64,000 bases of DNA from NCBI GenBank assembly GCA_024699855.1, contig JAMPIQ010000001.1:11594001-11658000 (forward strand), given 5' to 3'. The notes beneath the pieces are model-generated. The model had not been told where the DNA came from and searched no databases. It worked only from the letters and a program-made list of their open reading frames with translations. The position numbers were made by a program, and so were the translations under genes. The stretch comes from Aphelenchoides besseyi. Lineage: Eukaryota > Nematoda > Chromadorea > Rhabditida > Aphelenchoididae. Every line of letters begins with the position of its first letter. Positions within the stretch are counted from its first letter, which is position 1. Of this stretch, positions 36,452 through 46,566 are shown one piece after another.

Positions 36452-37556
36452 TATGTGCGGAGTAAAATTGTAATGCACGAGTATAAATGATCTCAAGGAT
36501 TATGTAGGGCTTCTTGTCGGTGTTTGGGCCGTCCGACAACAAGTGACAGGAGGGTGTGGGAATATGAATTGTGAAATGTGGTCAAAACGGTTCGAAAGGT
36601 TTGGTAATTTAAAAAAATGTCAATCATTGACGTTTTTTCAGATTTGCTGAAATAACACAAACACGCAACTCAACCCAGAAGACCAGACCAAGATTTTGGA
36701 AATTGCGTGATTCCGAACACGTAACTTCAATGTACTTAATTTGACGTTCACATTCTTCACAAATTTTCGACTTTTAACATCAAAGCAAAAACTCAAATCG
36801 TCATGTTCATTTAGAAGTTAAAAGTGGGTTATTCGGTAGAATGTTCAAAGTATAAAACGAAGTGTGAGGTATGTGAACTCGAACGAATGCCAGAAGCACA
36901 AATAGGTTAATGGTCTTATAGAAAAGTACGATTTTAACACGCTAACAGCCAATGGAAAGAAGATGAGTGAGAAAGGAACTTCGGATCCGCGACACTTCGG
37001 AGACCAGCACATCTGTCCGTTAGTTTTTTGTAATCAAAACGAAAGAAACCCCTCAACAGACTTCGACCAAAAACAATTCTTAACTGAGAATAATCTGTGG
37101 ACAATAAGTGCAAATTCACTTTCTCATGGTCAACTGACAGAAATTTGATTGGCAAATTATAATAAAGACTCTCAATGTTATACAGTTGTATGAACCAACT
37201 CGTTTCATCTCAAACAAACCACCGATTTAAACCTTTTAACGCTTAAAATTCACATCCCTTGTACTCTCAATTGTGTTCGAAAAAGAGGATCAAAAAACTC
37301 TCAAGCCCTTTTTTAGATGTAGCCCTTGGCAACACGGTGAGAAGTGCGCAAACTTTACCTTTTTTTAGCTAAAACTCTCACGGTCATTTCTGGCTTCTAG
37401 TGGGCTTTTGCACGATAGATTATTGCTCGGACAAAGGTCAATTCAAACTGTTTATTTACTAAACGTAACTATCACTAGCAAGCTAAAGGCATTCAATTGG
37501 CAATTTGATATTAACGTTTTGACTAAATTGACGTGTGTGTGAGAGTAACCAACGTT
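36452..37556. other. Intergenic region with one possible mini-gene
   Basis: AT-rich, no family recognised. One set of signals lines up on the plus strand: TATAAAA at about 36852, an ATG at 36963 opening 61 codons (MSEKGTSDPRHFGDQ), a stop at 37146 and AATAAA at about 37160. The protein has no recognisable domain or signal peptide, so this is only a candidate. Confidence 0.25.
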
Positions 37557-38207
37557 TTAGAGTTCTGGGTAATTGGTATCGTAAAGCTGAAAGGTTGTCT
37601 AGGAAGATAGTAAATTTGTGAACTTACTTCGTTCACACAGTGTACAAAATCACCGACAGTTCCGAACGATCCGATTTGAATGTCGTAAACCATTTGTAAA
37701 CGGGCGTTATTTTGCGTAAAACCAGAAACAACTTGAGCGATTTGCTCTTCTTTTGATTGCTCGGTATCTTCGTCAGTCCAAATAATGGTCTGAATTCTTT
37801 TGTTGTACCCGGCGAATTGGTTCCGCTCTGATGCATTCCAAGTTGCGATGGCGTCATTCAACGCTGTGGTCAATTCAGTCGTGTTATCACTGCTAACTTC
37901 AATAAGCTGACCAATTTGATCACAACTCGGTGATTTGCTTGTTGACGATTGTTCGGTAGTAAATGGTGAGCTCAAATCGCTGGTACCTTCATTGGTGACT
38001 TCGGTGTTTCCAAGAGTGGTACTCAAGAATTCGGCAGCTGTCGAAGAAACAGGAATTGTAGTGGTTTCTCCTTCAGTTGTGCATTGGCAAGCGCATGTCG
38101 TAGCTAAAAAAATGTGATAGTAAACCGGACATGACGAGCCACTTACCCTGTCCATTTACTACAACCAAAACACAGAGAAGGGTAAAAACAATCGTCAATT
38201 TTTGCAT
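37557..38207 (-). CDS. Secreted protein with Ser/Thr stalk and unknown domain
   Basis: Start 38207 gives a signal peptide (MQKLTIVFTLLCVLVVVNGQ), then ATTCACQC, a Thr/Ser-rich stretch (about 45 residues) and a folded domain of about 130 residues (PSCDQIGQLIEVSSDNTTEL, TWNASERNQFAGYNKRI, IIWTDEDTEQSKEE, GFTQNNARLQMVYDI, GDFVHCVNE). Three exons. I prefer the canonical intron GTAAGT...TTTCAG near 37600, giving the end LYDTNYPEL and stop at 37557. Reading through would instead end at 37523. The spaced Trp and Cys suggest an extracellular domain, but I cannot name it. It is probably a nematode-specific secreted protein. Confidence 0.65.
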
Positions 38208-39030
38208 TTTATGAGTTTTTTAGTAGACGAATTGAAAAGATAATGTGACTTTTACTTCACCAGCTTCGAGCTTTTATTCATCTCGGATCCTTCATTTGAA
38301 TCTCATGGGCGGGTCAAATGTCAACTGAACACTGCTAATCCGATCATTTGACAACGATCAAATCGCCAAATATTGTTTGTTTTCCTAAAACATCATCGAT
38401 CTTTGTTTTGCAGTTTTCGATTATGTAAATTTGTGTGAACGTTGGCGAACGGTTACAGTGTTCTATCGGACTGTAAAGCCAATTTCGTTCTGTGGATTTG
38501 CATTTCAATTGACGGTGTTCGACGATCGAACGAATTCGGCAGCCGCCTCGTCGTCTACAGAGTACACGTGAATTCCGACGATTTGTTGTTTTCGAACCTT
38601 GAACGTTCTTGATCTTCGATTTGTTCAACCCATCTCTTTGCTCGAGCAGTTTACATTTCCTAATCAAAACCAATTCCTTTTCATTATCTCTCAATCAAAT
38701 ACCGGACTTTCATCTTCATTACCAATATTTCAATACTCGCTTTTTTAAGGAGGAGAGAGAGAAACTTTCGGATCCAACATCACAACCTTCGCACAATTTT
38801 GAGATGGAGACGGGCAAGCCGGGACCCAAGATGGAGACACGATCTGATGAGCGAATTTGTGGTTCAGGTTGTGACGCGGCTCTTCAAGTGTACAACTATG
38901 AGGAAAAAGAGGAATTTAGTCGATGACCAATTGTATGCGGGTATGGTGTAGTCAATCCGTTAAAGTCTGAAACGATGTTAATGAAGATAAACAAAAACTA
39001 AACGAACCATTGCAATTTTGTTGTCTTTCG
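38208..39030. other. Intergenic region
   Basis: No supported gene. A plus-strand reading frame at 38609-38929 ends in a short stretch with ATG starts (METGKPGPKMETRSDER, near 38804), which could be an exon, but no partner exons or family are visible. Confidence 0.3.
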
Positions 39031-39585
39031 TCAATTCGGTCGGTCAATCTCAAGTAGACAATAAGTGTACGACACGAATGTGAATAGATCAGCACCAGCA
39101 ATTTCTGTAAACAAATAACATTGACGATCGTGGTAACGGTTCATAATGTTCTCGTCGATCCATTGGTACATAAAGTCAAAAGACAGGCTGAAACAAAAAC
39201 ACATTGATTATGATGAACATCAATTCAAATACCATGATATATCGTCGTGTATTGATGAGAGACAGAATTGGACGAGTGCAAACATTTAGTTGAAGATGTA
39301 GACGTCAAATACGATTGTAAACAAATCGATTAGCAACAAACTGACCGTTTCATTCCTGCTGTCCATCCAAAAGTTCGGTCGTTCAAACACACGTTGAGGA
39401 ATTGGGAAACTGGAATCGAAACGTGCAGATCGCAAAGATAACTCGAAACGTACGTGACCGAGATCAAAATTTTGGTGCTATAACGGGTGGACAGATCAGC
39501 AATAGTTGGTCCTGAAAAATTACAAAGTAAATTGCATCGAATCGAATTGCTTACCGACTATTTGATGTTGTCCACTGCATCCCGT
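39031..39585 (-). pseudogene. 3' part of an unrecognised gene cut by a mobile element
   Basis: Three segments join in phase and read like coding sequence. A short piece near 39570 (GCSGQHQIVG) is followed by a 45-bp intron, then PTIADLSTRYSTKILISVTY with LCDLHVSIPVSQFLNVC. After a 150-bp intron come LSFDFMYQWIDENIMNRYHD and LFTEIAGADLFTFVSYTYCL, ending DRPN at a TGA at 39031-39033. Upstream the frame hits a stop at the hairpins bordering the helicase remnant. It is therefore either the surviving end of a gene broken by the insertion or a gene whose 5' part lies elsewhere. Family not recognised. Confidence 0.4.
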
Positions 39586-39591
39586 CGTTTA

Positions 39592-39632
39592 CGCGAAAAA
39601 ATCGCGTCCTTGCCATGGCCCGGAGGCCATGG
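39592..39632. repeat. Two small palindromes at the edge of the helicase remnant
   Basis: CGCGA-(5)-TCGCG at 39592-39606 and CCATGGCC-CGGA-GGCCATGG at 39613-39632 (perfect 8-bp arms). On the minus strand they lie just downstream of the helicase stop, where a Helitron carries its 3' terminal hairpin. A CTRR end was not found, so this is a candidate boundary only. Confidence 0.5.
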
Positions 39633-40124
39633 ACTTTCTTTGAAACACATTCATTTTCGTTCATGAACGCTTTTGCGTTTTTTGCTAATGAAATGTTGTT
39701 ATTATACGAATTGTTCTTACAATCGTTTGAATACTTCCCGATGCACGATGTTCTCAACTAAACAGTTTGTTGGGTTTTGTTGATCTTGTGATGGAACAGA
39801 TACTTTGACTGAATCCCAAGATCGTGCTCTTGACAAAGCGACGTACAATTGGCCATGTTCGAAGGCTTGGTGTTCGAGATTCAGTCCAACTCGTTCGAAA
39901 GTTTGGCCTTGACTCTTGTTGATGGTCATAGCAAATGTCAATTTCAATGGGAACTGCTTGCGATTCAATTGAAACACATTGTGATATGTAATTGTGTTGT
40001 TAATTAGTGCAATGATGTGACGTTCACCAGCACGATGTTTCGTAAGAATCTCGCATTCAATAGAGTGATCGTTCATGACCACAACTAACATTCGAGTTCC
40101 ATTGCATAGACCATCTTCTTGAGA

Positions 40125-40132
40125 CAAATTCC
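40125..40132. repeat. Left target-site duplication of the transposon
   Basis: CAAATTCC, identical to 40659-40666 on the other side of the element. Confidence 0.85.
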
Positions 40133-40658
40133 GGGTCTTTTGCTGTAGTCCCCCCCCCCCCCCCCCCCCCCTTCCTTCCCTTTCCTCCCTCCCCCCTTCC
40201 TTCGCAAAAGGGGAACACTTTGACGAACGTCAAGATATCTTAACCGGTTGTATTTTTTATTTGTTTTAATTTTAGTTTTCAAAATGGAGCAACTTCGTAA
40301 TTGGACGTTGAAAAAAAACGTACGAAGCGATTAGTAAACCAGATGAGCAGTTCTTGGAATTCTTGGGCGAACTCAACGTAATGAAATGGAATCCGAAATG
40401 TTCGAGAGACGAAAGACACAAGATGCAAATGTGAATGGCGCGTCGAGCACGAGATCGGCGATGACGAAGACGACGAAAATGATGGCGATGCTGTGGAACG
40501 CGATATACGATTGCGCGAGGACGTTATAGATACAAATTAAATATAATTGTTGTTATTGTTGAAAAATAAACTTGTTGTTAACTTAAAAGAAGAACTCCTG
40601 AGGGGGTAGGGCTACAGCAAAACATGCAACTGAGGGGGGGGACTACAGCAAAAGACCC
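40133..40658. mobile_element. 526-bp non-autonomous DNA transposon inserted in the helicase remnant
   Basis: Perfect terminal inverted repeats of at least 22 bp begin GGGTCTTTTGCTGTAGTCCC at both ends. An 8-bp direct duplication CAAATTCC flanks them (40125-40132 and 40659-40666). Removing the element and one duplicate leaves the helicase reading ILIRNLSQEDG in frame, which shows the insertion point exactly. Inside are a run of 22 C residues (40150-40171), a subterminal copy of the repeat core near 40609, and remnants of a plus-strand gene: ATG at 40284 with a stop 16 codons on, an acidic end EDDENDGDAVERD to a stop at 40538, and AATAAA at 40565. It looks like an internally deleted transposon. 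The 8-bp duplication fits hAT- or P-like groups; the class is not assigned. Confidence 0.88.
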
Positions 40659-40666
40659 CAAATTCC
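40659..40666. repeat. Right target-site duplication of the transposon
   Basis: CAAATTCC, identical to 40125-40132. Confidence 0.85.
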
Positions 40667-41839
40667 GGATCAGAATCACTACTGCATTTTCCTTCAATTC
40701 CAATTTGTGAGGCGGCAGTGAACCTTCTTCAATTATGTTAAGATATTCAGGCAACAGCAATGTTTGGTCTGAACAATTTTCAGCGTCAATAGCAGAGTCA
40801 ATTGAAACATACGTTTTTGATTGTCCATCGAACATCTTCAAAACTTTTTCATTCGATTCGTTTACTTCAATGTGTTTCGACACCAAAATTGCTGAGTTGC
40901 CCATTTCCTGGAACTTCTTTTTTTCTATTAACATGCCGAAGATCTCTTTCTCAAAGTTTTGCTCGACTAAGCAATGAGATGGCAGCTGGATCAGTTCGTT
41001 TGCATCGTTCAAAGTTCCTTCTACGACTTGTCTGAGGAAATCAGCGAATTGGAGTTCGTTTGGTTTCGTTTGCATGTTTTTGGTCAATTTCAACTGCTCA
41101 AAGTGCTTCCACAAACTTGACGAACAAATGGACAAATTGATCGTCTCGCTGACTCTGCCGTATTTCAAAATTGGCAGAATCTGTCAAAGTCGCCTCCAAG
41201 AACCATGTTTTGCCTCCAAAAGAAAAAACATTTTTCATTTAATCCTTAAAGTTTGCGGTCGGCTATTTCCAGTGCATAACGAGGGGCCATTGGTGCTTCG
41301 TCCCAAATAACGACATCAGCATTCATCAGCATTTTACCGGCACAATTAGTTGCTGTCAAGTTCGAATTTGAATCGCGATCAAGCGGCACTCCGAGACCAA
41401 AAGTTTTGTGACATGTTCGTCCGTCCGGTAACAATAAAGCAGCGATTCCTGTGAATGCGCATGTCAGGAACTTCTTTTTGTTTCCGTTGACAAAATGACA
41501 CAAAGTCTTGTAGACGTACGTTTTTCCAGTTCCACCTAGACCATCTACAAAGGAACATTTCGGCTTGCCGTCATTCTGGGAGTTGAAAAGAGCTTCCAGG
41601 ACTTTGTCGACAACTATCTTTTGTTCGGCGCTCAATGTCTCGTACAATTCTTTTGCGGCTTCCAACTCCTGGTCGGGATAGATTGTGTCGTCGATTTCGT
41701 CAATGTCCTCAACTGCATCCATTGATGGGAAGTCTTTGATCGACTTGTTTTGACGTTGAAGAAGTGTGTCGATTCGTTTGTATGCTCGTGCGATCGCTTT
41801 GATTTTGTCTTTCAAGTGTCGGTGTGAAAGCAAATGCTA

Positions 41840-42203
41840 TCTTTGAAAATGCCCACCAGATTTCATTTCAAGGTTTGCAGATCTAACGAGAACAAATAAG
41901 ACTTGTCTTCTGAATCTGAGAAAACGGCAAAGAACATAGTTTTTTCAAGACAAACAATCTTGGACCAGTCTGAAAACCAAACTCCAATTGTGAAACTAAG
42001 CGAAACTAACCATGGAACTCAACCTCTGATATTCCCAATTCTTTCCAGTTGATTGCTGGTTTTCGAATTTTCTCGCTAGTCTTTGCAGATACTTTGATCA
42101 AATCAAGAGAATTCATTTCAGTTTCCTCCGAGCTTCGGGTTCTTAATTCGTAAATGAAACCGTCCAAATGAGCAAAAAAGTATTCTGCCTGTGGTAAGTC
42201 CAC
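41840..42203 (-). pseudogene. Kelch-like gene fragment
   Basis: Two segments on the minus strand look like beta-propeller blades. The first (42203-42011) reads AEYFFAHLDGFIYELR, then NSLDLIKVSAKTSEKI and AINWKELGIS. After a 40-bp intron the second reads DWSKIVCLEKTMFFAVFSD, then SYLFSLDLQTLK before a TGA where kelch repeats usually have Trp. The frame resumes as NLVG. The fragment abuts the truncated helicase. It is probably the remains of a kelch-repeat gene disrupted by the mobile element. The upstream start was not found. Confidence 0.4.
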
Positions 42204-42961
42204 GAGTTGCTCATTTGGGATTGATTACCGGTTCTGATTTCAGTTCCGATTAAAATCTTCGCGTATCCTTTTTTATTCTAATCTCTTGTAGAAACAAAAA
42301 AACAAACCGTCTTTCAACTGTGGAGAAGGGGTGTTGAAGTACGCAATCAGCTTCACAATCAAGTTCCCGGCTTATCCAACACTTATTGCACAACATTTGG
42401 AACTGATAGTTTAAAATCAACAATTTCTATCGATTGAAACAACCCAATGACTTCTACTCTAGTATTTTGCACACAAATCATTTTCTTTTTCCATTTCCAA
42501 TCAACTACTCTTTTTTACGACCGCTTTTCTCGTCGAATCAAAAAAAAATTTTCAAACGAACTTTTGCATAAAAATCAGTTTCAGCAGTTTCATTTTGTCA
42601 CTTTTTCGGTCGTTCTTTGTTGACAAACAGATGGTCCTCGATTATTCTAGTGGGAGGGATAGGGAATGGAAGGCTATTCACATCCAAGTGTCAACTTTGA
42701 TTTACGACTTTTGGTTACGAAAGTGAACCTTTTTTCAATTTGCGTCAACAGTGTCGACTAACCAGAACGAAAGTATCGGAGATGAGAATTTGTTGCGACA
42801 TGTGCAAACAACAAGATCGCTTCCAGACGCTGGGAGCTGTCAATAGGTCTGAAGACGAACATAAAATCAGAGCTCGCAATCGAGGAGTTGTAGGCCATAA
42901 AAGTGATGGGAACCGGAAATAAAAGCTCCTGATAAAGATCAGAATGTTGCGATAATCGTAA
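42204..42961. other. Intergenic region
   Basis: No supported gene. It contains the presumed promoter of the secreted protein starting at 42962 and possibly decayed 5' sequence of the kelch-like fragment. Confidence 0.3.
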
Positions 42962-43902
42962 ATGAATCTTTTGGTTATCACATTTGCGTTTCTTGTTATA
43001 CGAAGAGCTCTAGGATGTGCTCCAGGTTATTTTGAAAACTAAAAGCTTCTTGATTTACGTGTTTTTTAGCTGCAGGAGACAGTGCAACTGCAACTCCGAC
43101 ATTCAAATTAAGTTTTTATTTACCGGTTCAGTGGACGTTCACTGATAATCCTGACAAAACAGCACCAGGTCAACTGTCAAGCGCAGAAGAAGCGCGACAA
43201 GCAGTCAATGGAAACATTAGATCGGCCGTAAGTTGTTTGAAATCATATCATCAAACGGACTTGAAGATAGATTACTGAGGCGGTCAAACAAGTAGGTTAT
43301 GAGAGTTTGTTGTCAACAGCAGTTTATAACATTGGCGGATACGATGCGAGCACTCCGTTTCCAATTGGAAATGTAAGACTAATTAAACAATAGCCTCAAA
43401 ATCTCACTATCAGGAACCTGGAGACTACATTGTTGAGTCGGGAATAATTACGAAACAAATTGAAAATGATGAAACGATTGCTTCAACGGCTGAGCCAATT
43501 AATGAAGACGATGAGGTTGTGTTACTTGTGGATTCGGATTTAACAACCAAATCAGCTGCTCAGGTAAAGTGACTAATCAGTTTGATATGTTCAACAGAAG
43601 ACTAACCAATCGATCTTGTCCCCGATCGTTCAGCTGATAACCGCCTAACAAAAACGCCTGTTAAGCAGAAAAGTCGACATAATTTAAAGGCCCAGAATAG
43701 TTAACTAGTTGTCTTATCAAATTTTACCACATACACTCACTCTTGATCATGCCATTCGTTTTAGGAGATCCAAATCAAAGTCACAAACTCGCCGGTTTCT
43801 TTGAGTCGAAATCAATGGAAAACGTTGGCCGACAACATTTACGTGATTTTGTCAACCAAACACAACGTTCGTTTGATGGATTCCATTAAGATCATTGCTT
43901 AA
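42962..43902 (+). CDS. Secreted protein of unknown family
   Basis: ATG 42962 opens a signal peptide (MNLLVITFAFLVIRRALGC), then APAAGDSATATPTFK. The mature part of about 180 residues has SFYLPVQWTFTDN, SSAEEARQAVNGNIRSAI, ESLLSTAVYNIGG, VVLLVDSDLTTK and IQIKVTNSPVS, ending MDSIKIIA. Introns are 45-50 bp except the last, about 200 bp (43565-43764). No domain recognised; it looks like a small extracellular beta-rich protein. It lies in the same kind of neighbourhood as the secreted protein at 37557-38207 but shows no obvious similarity to it. AATAAA at 44009. Confidence 0.65.
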
Positions 43903-44008
43903 TCGAAGCAATTCGCAAATTTAAACGACCAGTCGAAAGTCCAATCGAATCGAATAACTCCAACATTTGCTGATAAAACAGACTATGTGTTCTATTATAA
44001 AAGAATCG

Positions 44009-44014
44009 AATAAA
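44009..44014 (+). terminator. Polyadenylation signal AATAAA
   Basis: AATAAA about 107 bp after the stop of the secreted protein. Confidence 0.5.
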
Positions 44015-44167
44015 AACTATTGCTTTATCTATGCTCTTATGCACAAAGCGAGGATGATAAGCCCGGAAAAAATTTGGAATGAACAGCCATCGTTTGTAGA
44101 ACGGCCACTTTCATCCAATTGACTGGGTCAGCGAGTCACGTCAACCGAAAACTTTGTGTCGAATAAC

Positions 44168-45201
44168 ATGGAAACTCTAATGGAGAATCTTACAGTTCAA
44201 GTGGAACATCGAGCATTAGCAAATGACTCTTCAAATTTGTTGCTTCAACCAATGTGGTCCTATTTGCGTGGTAACTACGGTCATATCATGCGTTCACCGT
44301 TGTTTCCACCATTTTTTGCTCTTTCTATCGACTACTTGTGGGTCCTTGTTTTCACATGTAAAAACGAGTTCTATTAGAAAATGATACGATTTCGTTTTAG
44401 TTATCGATCTTTTTCTTTACAATGTTCCATTTTTTGCTAAAGCTAAAATTCAAAAGAACATGCGTGTGACATGGCATCTCATAAAAGAATCATTGTATCT
44501 ACAGATGTTTAATCAGATTCTATGGTTTGTTTACAGCTTATTGTCATTAATTAGTTTCACTTTCAGGATATATCCAATGGCTTTGGTTCAGTTGATATGG
44601 GTGCCAGATCAAGATCTTCCCGTGTTGGCGCCGACTATGTGGAAATTTTGTTCGCAAATTTTCATATTCTTTATTCTTTTTGATGCTGTATATTTTGTTT
44701 TTCATCTGGTAATGCACAAAGTTCGTTTCCTTTACCGTTGGTGTCATTCAATTCATCACATGTAAGTTAGAATCAATCACTACATGGCTTCAAAACTTCA
44801 GGTACTCGTCACCGTTCGCAGCTGCTGCTCAACATTTACATCCATTTGAGTTGTTTTTTGTTGCTACCTTCATCACTTGTGTTCCATGGGCCTTCGATCA
44901 TCATTGTCTGACTTATTGGGCGTGGTTTGTTGTTGCTCAGAGTGTTTCGTACGAAGTGCATATCGGATACGATTTTCCGTTCATGCTCCATCGCTTTATT
45001 CCGATCTACGCAGGTGCACCTGCTCACGATATGCATCACGTGCGTCCTTTGACTTGTTTCCAACCATGGTTCAACTACTTGGATCGTCTGTTTGGTTATT
45101 ACATTTCATACGACGATCTTAAGAAAATGAATCGTGCAACTCTGGAACGCTACGGGAAGTATTCGGTAGAAGACGAAGAGGGACTCAAGAAGATTAATTG
45201 A
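44168..45201 (+). CDS. Fatty acid hydroxylase superfamily enzyme (sterol-hydroxylase-like)
   Basis: Membrane di-iron enzyme of the sterol desaturase/fatty acid hydroxylase superfamily, about 300 residues. Helices include LFPPFFALSIDYLWVLVF and WFVYSLLSLISFTF. The three histidine boxes are complete: HLVMH (after FDAVYFVF), HSIHH (in YRWCHSIHHMYSS) and HDMHH (in GAPAHDMHHVRP). Another conserved stretch is FAAAAQHLHPFE. Nematodes carry several cholesterol 25-hydroxylase-like paralogues, and this fits that group best. The substrate cannot be read from sequence. The start is the first ATG of the exon (METLMENLTVQ). AATAAA lies at 45232; prefoldin 6 begins 208 bp downstream on the same strand. Confidence 0.85.
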
Positions 45202-45231
45202 AAACGTGTAAAAATTCTGTGCAATTGGTGA

Positions 45232-45237
45232 AATAAA
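45232..45237 (+). terminator. Polyadenylation signal AATAAA
   Basis: AATAAA 31 bp after the hydroxylase stop and 172 bp before the prefoldin start, a spacing compatible with an operon. Confidence 0.5.
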
Positions 45238-45408
45238 TTTGTATAAACTCTTTGGATATCAGTCAAAGAAACTTCAACTTAAGAACCAAAAATCAATCGA
45301 CGTTTTATTTCGTTGCTATTTGGAGGCTGAGAAAACACACTTCTTGGTGATTGAGAAGCATCTAATTCCTGATTCTCGTCCAATTTGATTGAAGGGCAGA
45401 AGCTAACG

Positions 45409-45921
45409 ATGGGAAAAGCCGAGGAAGCAAAAGAAAAGTTTGATGCCGAGTTGAACAAGCTACGCGAGTTGGAGAAACGTGAGTTTGTTCGTGAATTCAA
45501 AAACATTTTGTTTGTGTTTTAGAACATACGAAATACGTGAGTAATCGACGAATACTCGAGACTCAGCTGACCGAAAACAAAATGGTCAAAGAAGTCAGTT
45601 GGGCAGGCTAACCGCTAGTGAGCTTCTGATTTCAGGAATTAGAACGTTTGGTCGAAGGCGAAGTGGTGATGAAGTTAATTGGTCCGGCACTTCTGAAGCA
45701 AAACACTGAAGAAGTGAAAGTCAACGTAAACAAGCGCATCGAATATATCGAGTCGGAAATGTAGGTTCAACTTTGTGTGTTCATTTTTCTACGTGTATTT
45801 TAGCAAACGTTTGGAAACAACGATGGGACAACATGGAAAGGCACTGGAGGAGCAACGAAAGATTTTGGAGAAACAACAAGGAACTTTGAAGATGGCAATT
45901 GCGGCACAAGCAGGCAGCTAA
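45409..45921 (+). CDS. pfd-6: Prefoldin subunit 6
   Basis: Beta-type prefoldin of about 125 residues over four exons. A long N-terminal helix (EEAKEKFDAELNKLRELEK) is followed by the hairpin core ENKMVKEELERLVEGEVVMKL then IGPALLKQNTEEVKVNV, and a C-terminal helix (YIESEIKRLETTM) ending in a Gln/Ala-rich tail. The GEVVMKLIGPALLKQ motif and the flanking coiled coils identify subunit 6. It forms the hexameric co-chaperone that delivers actin and tubulin to CCT. Its closeness to the hydroxylase gene (208 bp) suggests possible co-transcription. Confidence 0.88.
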
Positions 45922-46124
45922 TTCTCGAGATGAATTCCGTTCTTTAATGCGAAATATTCGATTCTCAAAACCTGCTTCGGCCTTTTCTGTTCTTAAGTTC
46001 TTGTTATATTTTGTTTTGTTTGCTGATGAATTATGTTTCGAAAACAAAAGCATTCGATTTATTGCTCACAGCGGACAAACGTATTTGCATTGGGGACTGT
46101 AAGACGAAAAGTAGAAACACGAAT

Positions 46125-46566
46125 TTATTTGTATGACGGTTTTTCCGGAGACATGGAATCCAACTGAGCTTCCGTAAACCCATGGCCACTCAAATACTTT
46201 CGAGACTTCATCCATCCTTTAAAATCGACTCGATTTCGAACCGGAACAGTTAAAGCTCTTTTAAAGTAGTCCACAGATTCGGCTATTTGACCAACTTTAC
46301 GGTAACAGTCTCCGATGTAAAACAAATTTGAAGATGAAATATTACTCTGAAAATAAGAAATCTAATAACAATTAGCGAAGTCAACTGGGTACCTTGATTT
46401 GCTCCGCTTTCAGAAAATACGTCAACGCATGTCGGTAATCTTGGATCGCGTGAAATTGGAGTCCTATAGCAATGTAACCAAAGACGTCGTTTGGATTGCA
46501 AGTAATAACATGAAGTAGATGTTTCAACGCCTCTTCAGTCGATTTAGTACCGTAAACTTTAGCCAT
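46125..46566 (-). CDS. Small TPR protein
   Basis: About 125 residues in two exons with tandem TPR-like helices: MAKVYGTKSTEEALKHLLHV, NPNDVFGYIAIGLQFHAIQD with YRHALTYFLKAEQ, and NLFYIGDCYRKVGQIAESVD with YFKRALTVPVRN. The C-terminus is FKGWMKSRKYLSGHG then PEKPSYK. TPR proteins are protein-binding scaffolds; no specific partner can be inferred. The start at 46566 is the first ATG of the open frame. Further 5' exons cannot be excluded, so this could be the end of a longer TPR protein. Confidence 0.6.

Larger units (their letters stand above)
39717..41833 (-). pseudogene. Decayed Helitron/PIF1-type helicase
   Basis: PIF1-family (Helitron-like) helicase motifs appear in order on the minus strand. 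Walker A is FVDGLGGTGKTYVYKTL. AFTGIAALLLPDGRTCHKTF comes next, then Walker B VVIWDEAPMAPRYAL, a central block (KYGRVSETINLSI, VVILIRNL), and the C-terminal block NGTRMLVV, FAMTINKSQGQTFERVGL and HGQLYVALSRARSW. The gene is dead. A TAA follows Walker B near 41246, at least two single-base frameshifts lie between 41246 and 41168 (in what was a GGDFRQILP-type motif), and a 526-bp element sits in the C-terminal half. No HUH replicase domain is visible upstream, so the copy is also truncated at its 5' end near 41835. Confidence 0.85.

Noticed and set aside
40150..40171. Run of 22 C residues considered as a telomere-like or assembly artefact
   Set aside because: It sits inside the inverted repeats of the inserted element, whose opposite end also has a G run, so it is explained as an expansion of the TIR's C tract; its exact length may still be a sequencing uncertainty.
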